Positions 1-6,379 of a DNA stretch of 7,493 nt are shown here, piece after piece. The translations under genes were made by a program, and so were the position numbers. The first letter of the stretch is position 1. Every line of letters starts with the position of its first letter. The stretch is from Candidatus Rokuibacteriota bacterium (GTDB taxonomy: Bacteria > Methylomirabilota > Methylomirabilia > Rokubacteriales > CSP1-6): assembly GCA_003221595.1 (NCBI GenBank), contig QHSM01000102.1, positions 1 to 7,493 of the forward strand, in the 5' to 3' direction. Under the pieces are notes generated by a model that was given only the letters and a program-made list of their open reading frames with translations, was not told where the DNA came from and did not search any database.

Positions 1-1
1 C

Positions 2-931
2 GAGCTTGTGCTGGAGGCGTTCGAGGGCTACTGGCGCAAGAGCCCGAGCGTGAAGCGGCTGGTGCTGCGCACGATCCCCGACCCGGCCACGCGGCTGGCC
101 GCGCTCAAGCGCGGCGAAGCCGACATCGCCTTCTCGATGATCGGCGAGCTGGGCGACGAGGTGCGGCGGACGCCCGGGCTCACGGTGAAGGCCGTTTACC
201 CGTCGACCCACTGGCTGTCCTTCGTCGATCAGTGGGACCCGAAGTCGCCGTGGCACGATCGCCGGGTGCGGCTCGCCGCGAACCTCGCCATCGATCGCCG
301 CGCCATCGATCAGGCCCGGACGGGCGGCCTCTCGAGGATCACCTACAGCATCATCCCGAGCTCCTTCGATTTCTTCTGGCAGCCCCCGGCGTATGCCTTC
401 GATCCCGCCGGCGCGAAGCGGCTTCTCGCCGAGGCCGGCTACGCCGGCGGATTCGATGCCGGGGAATACTTCTGCGACATGACCTCGGCGGACGCGGCCG
501 AGGCGATGATCGGCTACCTGCAGGGCGTGGGAATCCGCGCCAAGCTCCGTCCGCTCGAGCGCGCGGCCTTCAACAAGAGCATCGCCGAGAAGAAGCTCAA
601 GAACCTCGTGCAGATCATCGGCGGCTCCTTCGGGAACGCCGCCACGCGCCTCGAGGCTTACGCGGTCTCGGGCGGACAGTTCGCCTCCGGCGGCTACCCG
701 GACGTCGACGGCCTCTTCCGCGAGCAGGTGGGAGAGCTCGATCGCGGCAAGCGCGCGGCGATGCTGCAGCGGGTCCAGCAGCTCGTGGCGGAGAAGGCGA
801 TGGTGGCGCCGATGTACGAGCTGGCCTTCGTCAACGGCGTCGGCCGGCGCGTGGACGAATCCGGCCTCGGGCTCATCGCCGGCTACGCCTTCTCGGCACC
901 CTACGAGGACTTGAAGCTCAAGGCGAAGTAG
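2..931 (+). CDS. ABC transporter solute-binding protein, family 5 (5'-truncated by window edge)
   Basis: This is the C-terminal part (about 309 residues) of a periplasmic solute-binding protein of the SBP_bac_5 class, which delivers peptides or other small solutes to an ABC importer. The frame is open from the window edge, so the start and signal peptide lie outside. The visible part aligns throughout with roughly residues 205-513 of the complete paralogue at 1757-3298. Shared blocks include WRKSPSVKRLVL, ATRLAALKRGE, KSPWHDRRVRLAAN followed by AIDR, LLAEAGY, and the tail FSAPYEDLKLKAK. The block ending in AIDR is typical of the family. A Cys in YFCD (codon 473-475) is conserved in all three paralogues. 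It ends in TAG, 56 bases before the cupin gene. By eye it is closer to the third copy than to the second, for example both have LVLEAFE and DQWDPKSPWHD. The ligand is unknown. Family assignment is firm. Confidence 0.93.
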   Translation, partial: ELVLEAFEGYWRKSPSVKRLVLRTIPDPATRLAALKRGEADIAFSMIGELGDEVRRTPGLTVKAVYPSTHWLSFVDQWDPKSPWHDRRVRLAANLAIDRRAIDQARTGGLSRITYSIIPSSFDFFWQPPAYAFDPAGAKRLLAEAGYAGGFDAGEYFCDMTSADAAEAMIGYLQGVGIRAKLRPLERAAFNKSIAEKKLKNLVQIIGGSFGNAATRLEAYAVSGGQFASGGYPDVDGLFREQVGELDRGKRAAMLQRVQQLVAEKAMVAPMYELAFVNGVGRRVDESGLGLIAGYAFSAPYEDLKLKAK

Positions 932-987
932 CCTACTCTCGCGCCACCTGACGTCCCGTTCGATTCGCCCGGCGGAGGGCCGAACCG

Positions 988-1662
988 ATGAGCGCGACCA
1001 AGACCCCGTTGTCCGAGATCATCTCGATCAGCGACCTCCCGTGGCAGGAGCGGCAGCCCGGCGTCCGGGCCAAGAGCCTCTGGGCCGATCCGGCGACCAA
1101 GCGGCAGGCGGTGCTGAGCCGCATCGAGGCGGGCGCCAAGCTGCCGCTGCATCGGCACGTCGGTGACGAGCTGCTCTTCGTCGTGGAGGGCGCCCTCTCC
1201 GACGACTTCGGCACGGTGACGGCCGGGAACATGGGCTATCGACCGAACGGCTGTGTCCACACCGTATCGACGGCGAACGGGGCGACGGTGCTGGCGATCC
1301 TCACCGGCGGCGTCGAGCCCCTGTCGCAGCGCGAGAGCGGGCCGGCGTCGCAGATCTTCACGCTGTGCGATCTGCCCTGGATCGACGCGCGCCCGGGTGT
1401 GCGCCAGAAGCGCATCTGGGAGGACAAGGCGGGCGAGCGTCGCGCGATCCTGACGCGCTTCGAGCCCGGCGCCACGCTCCCGCGCCATCGTCACGTCGGC
1501 GACGAGCTGATCTTCGTCATCGAGGGCGCCAACGCGGACGAATCCGGTCCGGTGACGACCGGTAACATGAACTACCGGCCGAACGGCTGCGTGCACACGG
1601 TGACGACGAAGAACGGCGTGACGATGCTGGCCGTGGTCTGGGGTCGCACGGAGCCGGTCTAG
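988..1662 (+). CDS. Tandem two-domain cupin protein (ChrR-like cupin fold)
   Basis: This 224-residue protein consists of two cupin beta-barrels offset by exactly 112 residues. Domain 1 (about 16-111) has the complete cupin motif 1, G-x5-HxH-x3-E-x6-G, with H55, H57 and E61, and motif 2, G-x5-PxG-x2-H, with H91. Domain 2 (about 128-223) repeats both with H167, H169, E173 and H203. Both domains therefore keep the residues that bind a divalent metal (Fe, Mn, Zn or Ni in the superfamily). The HRHVGDE block and the bicupin layout resemble ChrR-like cupins, a group that includes metal-dependent dioxygenases such as 2,4'-dihydroxyacetophenone dioxygenase. There is no signal peptide, so it is cytoplasmic. 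The ATG at 988 is preceded by GGAGGG (974-979) at 8-base spacing. It lies between two solute-binding-protein genes. It may be an enzyme acting on the imported solute or a metal or ligand sensor, and the sequence does not decide which. Fold and metal site are confident; function is open. Confidence 0.9.
   Translation: MSATKTPLSEIISISDLPWQERQPGVRAKSLWADPATKRQAVLSRIEAGAKLPLHRHVGDELLFVVEGALSDDFGTVTAGNMGYRPNGCVHTVSTANGATVLAILTGGVEPLSQRESGPASQIFTLCDLPWIDARPGVRQKRIWEDKAGERRAILTRFEPGATLPRHRHVGDELIFVIEGANADESGPVTTGNMNYRPNGCVHTVTTKNGVTMLAVVWGRTEPV
1033..1320 (+). repeat. Cupin repeat unit 1 (codons 16-111)
   Basis: This is the first copy of an in-frame 96-codon duplication inside the cupin gene. It starts at the DLPW motif and ends at the VEP motif. 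Aligned by hand without gaps against unit 2, about 60 of 96 residues match. The metal-site block HRHVGDEL and the segment YRPNGCVHTV are unchanged. The divergence indicates an old intragenic duplication rather than a recent one. Confidence 0.85.
1369..1656 (+). repeat. Cupin repeat unit 2 (codons 128-223)
   Basis: This is the second copy of the 96-codon internal duplication, separated from unit 1 by a 16-codon linker. All metal-ligand positions are kept (H167, H169, E173, H203), so neither half has visibly lost its site. Differences cluster in the strand segments after DLPW and in the loop after the Glu-Gly pair that ends motif 1. Confidence 0.85.
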
Positions 1663-1682
1663 AGAGCCGCCGCCGTGACGCT

Positions 1683-1733
1683 GATGGGGCGTTCTCCGCG
1701 CCCTACGAGGATGTGACGCTGAAAGGAAAATAA
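1683..1733 (+). pseudogene. Relic of the 3' end of another solute-binding-protein gene
   Basis: Codons 1692-1730 read FSAPYEDVTLKGK and are followed by TAA (1731-1733). This is the exact C-terminal signature of the SBPs in this window: FSAPYEDVRLKGK in the second copy and FSGPYEDVKLKGK in the third. The upstream bases in this frame give DGA, where the intact genes have AGYA or SAWG. No SBP body precedes it, because the cupin gene ends at 1662 in a different frame. It is therefore a short orphan tail. It may remain from a deleted copy or from recombination between tandem copies that brought in the cupin gene. The stretch 1683-1691 could belong to the relic with a small deletion. There is no sign that it is translated. 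Chance similarity is unlikely given 12 of 13 residues identical to the second copy and a stop at the same place. Confidence 0.8.
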
Positions 1734-1756
1734 ACTCCGCAAACAGGGAGGCTTCC

Positions 1757-3298
1757 ATGAGAAGCGTTCGAGGCCTCTTCGTTCCGTTCCTCGTTCTGGC
1801 CCTCTTGATGTCTGCAGTCTCGTCGAGCGGTGCTTCGGAAGCGCCCGCGGGTCAGATGACCTGGGCCGTTCACATCTCGCTCGCTCCCACCTGGTTCGAC
1901 CCGGCGGAGACCTCTGGAATCATCACGCCGTTCATGGTGCTGTACGCCCTGCACGACGCCGTGCTGAAGCCGCTGCCGGGCCAGCTGATGACGCCGAGCC
2001 TGGCGGAATCCTGGAGCATGTCCCCCGACGGACTCGTCTACGAGTTCGTGCTTCGCAAGGGAGTGAAGTTCCACAACGGCGAGCCCGTCACCGCCGAGGA
2101 CGTGAAGTTCTCGTTCGAGCGCTACCGGGGCGCCTCGGCCAAGCCGCTCAAGGACAGCGTGGCAACGATCGAGTCACCGGACCCCGGGCGTGTCCGCATT
2201 CGGCTCAAGCGGGCCTGGCCCGACTTCATGACCTTCTATGCCGGCGCCACCGGGGCCAGCTGGATCGTGCCGAAGAAGTACGTCGAGAAGGTGGGTGACG
2301 AGGGCTTCAAGAAGGCGCCGATCGGCGCCGGTCCGTACCGGTTCGTCTCCTACTCACCGGGCATCGAGCTGGTGGTCGAGGCTTTCGACCAGTACTGGCG
2401 CAAAACGCCGAGCGTGAAGCGGCTCGTCTTGAAGTCGATCCCGGACGAGGCCACGCGTCTGGCCGCGCTCAAGCGCGGCGAGGTCGACATCGCCTACGGG
2501 ATCCGCGGCGCGCTCGCCGAGGAGCTCCGGCGCACGCCGGGGCTGACGCTCAAGCCCAACGTCGGTCAGGCCACGTTCTGGGTCAACTTCCCCGACCAGT
2601 GGGACGCGAAGTCGCCGTGGCACGACCGGCGCGTGCGCCTGGCCGCGAACTACGCGATCGACCGGCAGGCGATCAACCAGGCGGACGCGCTGGGACATTC
2701 GAAGATCACGTGGAGCATCGTGCCCTCGAGCTTCGAGTTCTACTGGCAGCCGCCCGGCTACTCCTACGATCCGGTCAAGGCCAAGCAGCTCCTGGCCGAG
2801 GCCGGCTACCCCAACGGCTTCGATGCCGGGGACTACTTCTGCGATGCCGCGATCACCTACGTCGGCGAGCCCGTGGTCAACTACCTCAACTCGGCCGGCA
2901 TCCGCGTGAAGCTCCGGCCGATCGAGCGAGCGGCCTTCTTCAGAGGGTGGTCGGAAAAGAAGCTCAAGGGGCTCATCCAGGGCGGCAGCGGCGCCTTCGG
3001 CAACGCGGCGACGCGCATCGAGGCGTTCATCGCCGCCGGCGGCAGCTACGTGTCCGGGAGCTACAAGGACATCGACGGGCTCTTCCTGGAGCAGGCGAAC
3101 GAGCTCGACGCCCGGCGGCGCGAGGCGGCGCTGCACCGGATCCAGCAGCTCATCCATGAGAAGGCGATGATCGCGCCCATCTGGCTGAACGCCGGATTGA
3201 ACGGGTCCGGGCCTCGGGTGGAGGAGGCGGGCATCGGCCTCATCGCCGGGTACGCCTTCTCGGCCCCGTACGAAGACGTGAGGCTCAAGGGAAAGTGA
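1757..3298 (+). CDS. ABC transporter solute-binding protein, family 5 (complete, second copy)
   Basis: This 513-residue exported solute-binding protein of the DppA/OppA class has the normal length for the family. Residues 1-26 form a Sec-type signal peptide: MRSVR, a hydrophobic core from about 6 to 21, and probable cleavage after S-G-A at 24-26. There is no lipobox Cys, so the mature protein should be free in the periplasm, or released in a Gram-positive. Residues 79-123 carry the family-5 hallmark region, with SLAESW, a DG turn, LRKGVKFHNGEP and TAEDVKFSFERY. The ATG at 1757 has GGGAGG (1746-1751) 5 bases upstream, and residues 1-33 align without gaps with the next paralogue, both starting MRS. 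It ends with LKGK-TGA, overlapping the next gene by one base. Residues after YFCD (Cys codon 2840-2842) and around the GGS/SGS loop differ most from its sisters, which suggests a different ligand preference. No permease or ATPase gene is in view. Confidence 0.96.
   Translation: MRSVRGLFVPFLVLALLMSAVSSSGASEAPAGQMTWAVHISLAPTWFDPAETSGIITPFMVLYALHDAVLKPLPGQLMTPSLAESWSMSPDGLVYEFVLRKGVKFHNGEPVTAEDVKFSFERYRGASAKPLKDSVATIESPDPGRVRIRLKRAWPDFMTFYAGATGASWIVPKKYVEKVGDEGFKKAPIGAGPYRFVSYSPGIELVVEAFDQYWRKTPSVKRLVLKSIPDEATRLAALKRGEVDIAYGIRGALAEELRRTPGLTLKPNVGQATFWVNFPDQWDAKSPWHDRRVRLAANYAIDRQAINQADALGHSKITWSIVPSSFEFYWQPPGYSYDPVKAKQLLAEAGYPNGFDAGDYFCDAAITYVGEPVVNYLNSAGIRVKLRPIERAAFFRGWSEKKLKGLIQGGSGAFGNAATRIEAFIAAGGSYVSGSYKDIDGLFLEQANELDARRREAALHRIQQLIHEKAMIAPIWLNAGLNGSGPRVEEAGIGLIAGYAFSAPYEDVRLKGK
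2034..2127 (+). repeat. Near-identical block shared with the next SBP gene (copy A)
   Basis: These 94 bases match 3572-3665 in the following paralogue with a single mismatch (T at 2053 against G at 3591). The stretch 2054-2127 is 74 bases identical, including third codon positions. It covers the family-5 hallmark region (LRKGVKFHNGEP to SFERY). Flanking parts of the two genes differ frequently at third positions. Confidence 0.85.
3287..3292 (+). promoter_or_regulatory. Shine-Dalgarno inside the LKGK tail that sets the start of the third SBP
   Basis: AAGGGA lies in the Lys-Gly codons at the very end of the second SBP gene. It is 5 bases before the ATG at 3298 and only 2 bases before an in-frame GTG at 3295. 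The spacing favours the ATG. The stop/start arrangement TGATG (3296-3300) indicates translational coupling. Confidence 0.6.
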
Positions 3299-4836
3299 TG
3301 CGCTCCGCCGCCCTCCTGGTCGCCGTCCTCGCCGTCGTCCTCGTCGGCGCGTGGGCCGCCGCGCCCGAGGCGCGCGCCGAAGCGCCCGCCGGTCAGATGA
3401 CCTGGGCCGTGCACACGACCCTGGTGCCGTCCTGGTTCGATCCCGCCGAGACCATCCAGGGCACGCCGTTCATGGTTCTCATGGCGACCCACGACGCGCT
3501 CGTGAAGCCGATGCCCGGAAAGAGCATGGCGCCCAGTCTCGCCGAATCGTGGAGCGTCTCGGCCGACGGCGTCGTCTACGAGTTCGTGCTGCGCAAGGGA
3601 GTGAAGTTCCACAACGGCGAGCCCGTCACCGCCGAGGACGTGAAGTTCTCGTTCGAGCGCTACCGCGGCACCCTGGCCAGGACCTTCAGGGAGAAGGTGC
3701 TGGCGGTCGAGATTCCCGATCCCGGCCGCGTCCGGTTCCGGCTCAAGCAGCCGTGGCCCGACTTCATGACCTACTACGGGACGCGGACGACCGGCGCCGG
3801 GTGGATCGTGCCGAAGAAGTACGTCGAGAAGGTGGGCGACGACGGCTACAAGAAAATGCCGATCGGCGCCGGCCCCTATCGGTTCGTCTCGTTCACGCCC
3901 GGCGTCGAGCTGGTGCTGGAGGCCTTCGAGCAGTACTGGCGCAAGGTCCCGAACGTGAAGCGCCTCGTCTTGCGGGTCATTCCCGACCACGCCACGCGGC
4001 TGGCGGCGCTCAAGCGCGGCGACGTCGACATCGTCTACCTGATCAGCGGCGAGCTGGCCGGCGAGGTCCGCCGAACGCCCGGGCTCACGTTGAAGGCGGT
4101 GTTCCCGTCCAACCACTGGCTGATCTTCGCCGATCAGTGGGATCCGAAGTCGCCCTGGCACGACCAGCGGGTGCGGCTGGCCGCCAATCTGGCGATCGAT
4201 CGCAACACCCTCAACGAGGCCGCCACGCTCGGACTGTCGAAGATCACCGGCAGCATCGTGCCGTCGAGCTTCGACTTCTACTGGCCGGCGCCCCCGTACC
4301 CCTACGATCCGTCCCGAGCGCGGAAGCTGCTCGCCGAGGCGGGCTATCCGAACGGCTTCGACGCCGGCGAGTTCTACTGCGACCTTCAGGTTTGCAGCTG
4401 GGGCGAGGCGATGCTCACCGACCTGAAGGCCGTGGGCATCGCGCTCAAGCTGCGCCCGCTCGAGCGGGCAACGTTCTTCAAGGGTGTCGCGGAGAAGCGG
4501 TACCGGAACCTCTCGTACCTCTTTCTCGGCTCGTCGGGAAATGCGGCCACGTGGCTGGAGTCGATCGCCGTCACCGGCGGCACGTATGCCTACGGAGGCT
4601 ACCCTGACATCGACGGGCTCTTCCGGGAGCAGGCGGCCGAGGTCGATCGGGCGAAGCGTGAGACGATGCTCCATCGGATGCAGCAGCTCATCTATGAACG
4701 GGCGATGTTCGCGCCGGTCTGGGACTTCGCCTTTCTCCACGGTGTGGGGCCGCGCGTGGAGGAATCCGGGCTCGGCCTCCTCAGCGCCTGGGGGTTCTCC
4801 GGGCCCTACGAGGACGTTAAGCTGAAGGGTAAGTGA
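3298..4836 (+). CDS. ABC transporter solute-binding protein, family 5 (complete, third copy)
   Basis: This 512-residue periplasmic solute-binding protein is a close paralogue of the preceding gene. An in-frame GTG lies 3 bases upstream, but the ATG at 3298 is preferred. It gives better Shine-Dalgarno spacing, forms a TGATG overlap with the upstream stop, and makes residues 1-33 align gap-free with the sister protein (both MRS...EAPAGQMTWAVH). The signal peptide has a hydrophobic core at about 4-22 and a textbook cleavage site after ARA (25-27); no lipobox Cys is present. The family-5 hallmark region follows at about residues 78-122. The mature protein has two cysteines five residues apart (C361 and C366, codons 4378 and 4393). 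Only the first is conserved in the sisters, so a disulfide unique to this copy is possible. Compared with the second copy it has three single-residue indels. It ends in LKGK-TGA, 3 bases before the small GatC-like gene. The ligand is not identifiable. Confidence 0.96.
   Translation: MRSAALLVAVLAVVLVGAWAAAPEARAEAPAGQMTWAVHTTLVPSWFDPAETIQGTPFMVLMATHDALVKPMPGKSMAPSLAESWSVSADGVVYEFVLRKGVKFHNGEPVTAEDVKFSFERYRGTLARTFREKVLAVEIPDPGRVRFRLKQPWPDFMTYYGTRTTGAGWIVPKKYVEKVGDDGYKKMPIGAGPYRFVSFTPGVELVLEAFEQYWRKVPNVKRLVLRVIPDHATRLAALKRGDVDIVYLISGELAGEVRRTPGLTLKAVFPSNHWLIFADQWDPKSPWHDQRVRLAANLAIDRNTLNEAATLGLSKITGSIVPSSFDFYWPAPPYPYDPSRARKLLAEAGYPNGFDAGEFYCDLQVCSWGEAMLTDLKAVGIALKLRPLERATFFKGVAEKRYRNLSYLFLGSSGNAATWLESIAVTGGTYAYGGYPDIDGLFREQAAEVDRAKRETMLHRMQQLIYERAMFAPVWDFAFLHGVGPRVEESGLGLLSAWGFSGPYEDVKLKGK
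3572..3665 (+). repeat. Near-identical block shared with the previous SBP gene (copy B)
   Basis: This is the partner of the block at 2034-2127, with one mismatch in 94 bases and perfect identity over 3592-3665. A second, shorter identical run of 35 bases links 3802-3836 to 2261-2295 (codons for WIVPKKYVEKVG). Confidence 0.85.
4825..4829 (+). promoter_or_regulatory. Shine-Dalgarno in the LKGK codons before the GatC-like gene
   Basis: AAGGG within the final Lys-Gly codons of the third SBP lies 10 bases before the ATG at 4840. It is the only purine-rich candidate there, and it repeats the arrangement seen before the third SBP. The spacing is a little long, so strength is uncertain. Confidence 0.5.
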
Positions 4837-4839
4837 CCC

Positions 4840-5031
4840 ATGGGTTTTGAAGAGCAGCGCCGGGAGTACGCGGCTGGGCTCAGGGCGGCCGCCGAGCAGC
4901 GCTTCGGCGCCGCACGCGCCGAGGCGCTGGCGCAGACGATCGAGGACGTCGCGGGCTGGATGGCCGAGGTCGCGGCCTTCCCCGTCGCCGCCGACGAGCC
5001 GCCGGCCTTCTACGCGGAGCCGGCGTCGTGA
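4840..5031 (+). CDS. Small GatC/AtzG-like amidase partner protein
   Basis: This 63-residue acidic helical protein has no signal peptide or membrane segment. Its second half runs TIEDVAGWMAEVAAFPV, then a short acidic stretch, then EPPAFYAEP. This resembles AtzG-like (DUF4089-type) proteins, small GatC relatives that bind and stabilise an amidase such as AtzE, typically ending in a FPL/FPV segment followed by a Pro- and Phe-containing tail. Here that match is from memory of the family pattern, not from a search. Context supports it strongly. The TGA at 5029-5031 overlaps by four bases the GTG start of an amidase, the usual order for such pairs. The ATG at 4840 follows the SBP stop by 3 bases and has AAGGG (4825-4829) inside the upstream LKGK tail at 10-base spacing. 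Being a real gene is fairly sure. A role as amidase partner is likely, and the exact family is less certain. Confidence 0.75.
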   Translation: MGFEEQRREYAAGLRAAAEQRFGAARAEALAQTIEDVAGWMAEVAAFPVAADEPPAFYAEPAS

Positions 5032-6368
5032 GCCTGCATACGCTGGACGCCGGCGACGCCGCCCGGGCGATCCGGGAAAAGGTCCTCTCGCCGGTCGATC
5101 TGGTCGAGGCGCTCCTGGAGCGCATCGCGCGGATCGACGGGCGCGTCCAGGCATGGGCGCTGGTCGACGGCGTCGCCGCCCGCGCGGCGGCTCGGCGGGC
5201 GGCTGACGAGGCCGCGCGAGGCGTCTTCCGCGGGCCGCTCCACGGCGTGCCGTTCGGCGCCAAGGACATCTTCTACAGTGCCGGCCTTCGCACCGAGGGC
5301 GGCTCGAAGGTCATGGCCGGCTTCGTCCCGGAGTACGACGCGACCGCGGTGGCGCGGCTCAAGGCCGCCGGCGCGATCCTGCTCGGCAAGCTCCACACCA
5401 CGGAGTTCGCGACCTCCGATCCGGCGCCCACGCGCAACCCGTGGAATCTCGCCTGCACGCCCGGCGGCTCCTCCAGCGGCTCGGCGGCCGCCGTGGCCGC
5501 GCGTATGATCCCGCTGGCGCTCGGCACCCAGACGATCGGCTCGAACGTCCGGCCCGCGTCCTACTGCGGGCTGGTCGGGCTCAAGCCGACGTTCGGCCGG
5601 ATCGGCACGCGCGGCGTGATGGCGCTCAGCTACACCCAGGACCACGTCGGGCTCATGGCCCGGAGCGTCGAGGACGCCGCCCTCGGGCTCTCGATCGTCG
5701 CCGGTCACGATCCAGACGATCCCAGCTCGTCGCGCGCGCCGGTGCGCGACAATCTTGCGGCCCTCACGCGCCGGCGCGCGCCGCGCGTCGGCGTGCTGCG
5801 CGAGTTCTTCGAGCGCGCCGTTCCCGAGGTCGCCGACGTCACGGCGCAGGCGGTCAGGCGGCTGGCGCGCGCCGGCGCCGCCGTGGAGGAGGCCAAGCTG
5901 CCGCCGACGTTCCAGGTGGCCCACGCCGCGGCCTACGTGATCACGCGGAGCGACACCGCGAGCATCCACGCCGAGCGATTCGCCCAGAAGGCCGACCTCT
6001 ACCGGCCGGCCATCCGGAGCTCGATCGAGATGGGGATGCTGATCCCGGGCGATCTCTACGTGCGGGCGCTCCGGATCCGCAGCCAGTTCCGCCGGGAGCT
6101 GCAGCCGCTCCTCAATCGCTACGACGTGCTGCTGACGCCCACCACGCCGGCGCCGGCCCCCGAGGGCATGGCGACGGGCGATCCCCAGTTCCAGATCGCG
6201 TGGTCGCTGAGCGGCCTGCCGTCGATCACGGTACCCTGCGGTCTCACGACGTCCGGGCTGCCGCTCGGGATCCAGCTCGTGAGCAGAAACTACACCGAAG
6301 CCTCACTGCTCTCGGCGGCGGCGTGGTGCGAGGATATCCTCGGCCGCGCCTCGGCGCCGGAGCTCTAA
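5028..6368 (+). CDS. Amidase signature-family hydrolase (GatA/AtzE-like)
   Basis: This 446-residue amide hydrolase has the usual length of stand-alone GatA/AtzE-type enzymes. The Ser-cisSer-Lys triad is visible. K79 lies in FGAKDIF, the cis-Ser is S148 in PGGSSSGSAAAV, and the nucleophile is S172 in TIGSNVRPASYCG, 24 residues after the cis-Ser as in FAAH and GatA. VGLKPTFGRI follows, and the C-terminal block LLTPTTPAPAPEG...LPSITVPCG...LPLGIQLV is typical. The nucleophile loop has TQTIGSxxRPA rather than the common DTGGSIRxP, a form I associate with bacterial amidases outside the tRNA amidotransferase group. The start is GTG at 5028, with GGAG (5016-5019) 8 bases upstream. It overlaps the stop of the small GatC-like gene, and the product begins MSLHTLDAGDAARAI as expected. 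It is cytoplasmic. No GatB gene or tRNA-amidotransferase context is seen, so a catabolic role on an imported amide is inferred; the substrate is unknown. Confidence 0.95.
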   Translation: MSLHTLDAGDAARAIREKVLSPVDLVEALLERIARIDGRVQAWALVDGVAARAAARRAADEAARGVFRGPLHGVPFGAKDIFYSAGLRTEGGSKVMAGFVPEYDATAVARLKAAGAILLGKLHTTEFATSDPAPTRNPWNLACTPGGSSSGSAAAVAARMIPLALGTQTIGSNVRPASYCGLVGLKPTFGRIGTRGVMALSYTQDHVGLMARSVEDAALGLSIVAGHDPDDPSSSRAPVRDNLAALTRRRAPRVGVLREFFERAVPEVADVTAQAVRRLARAGAAVEEAKLPPTFQVAHAAAYVITRSDTASIHAERFAQKADLYRPAIRSSIEMGMLIPGDLYVRALRIRSQFRRELQPLLNRYDVLLTPTTPAPAPEGMATGDPQFQIAWSLSGLPSITVPCGLTTSGLPLGIQLVSRNYTEASLLSAAAWCEDILGRASAPEL

Positions 6369-6379
6369 GGAGAACGTTC

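Noticed and set aside
932..987. The gap between the first SBP and the cupin gene was checked for a terminator or SBP remnant.
   Set aside because: No stable hairpin with T run and no SBP-like coding remnant was seen. It holds only the cupin Shine-Dalgarno.
1713..1736. GTGACG followed by TAAACT as a possible promoter before the second SBP.
   Set aside because: The spacing of about 12 bases is too short for sigma-70, and the bases are explained as the coding relic of an SBP tail.
2354..3157. A 267-codon minus-strand open frame opposite the second SBP.
   Set aside because: It is a composition shadow of the SBP gene. Similar antisense openings occur opposite the cupin (901-1758), the amidase (5010-5969) and the Asp-box gene (6378-7361).
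3295..3297. GTG as the start of the third SBP.
   Set aside because: It leaves only two bases after the AAGGGA core, while the ATG at 3298 fits spacing, the TGATG overlap and gap-free alignment with the sister protein.
3061..5154. A 697-codon open frame on the minus strand.
   Set aside because: It lies antisense to the third SBP and neighbours. Its product is Arg/Gly/Pro/His-rich with no recognisable domain, as expected from the strong G/C third-position bias of the real genes. No convincing ribosome site supports it.
5502..5580. Isoleucine in place of glycine before the amidase nucleophile, considered as an inactivating change.
   Set aside because: The TQTxGSxxRPA form occurs in many active bacterial amidases, and K79, S148 and S172 are all present, so this looks like subfamily variation.
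5441..6379. A long plus-strand frame upstream of and continuous with the TPR-like gene, which could suggest a 397-residue protein.
   Set aside because: The upstream part overlaps the amidase in another frame and is Arg-rich nonsense. The ATG at 6380 with AAGGAG at proper spacing is the natural start.
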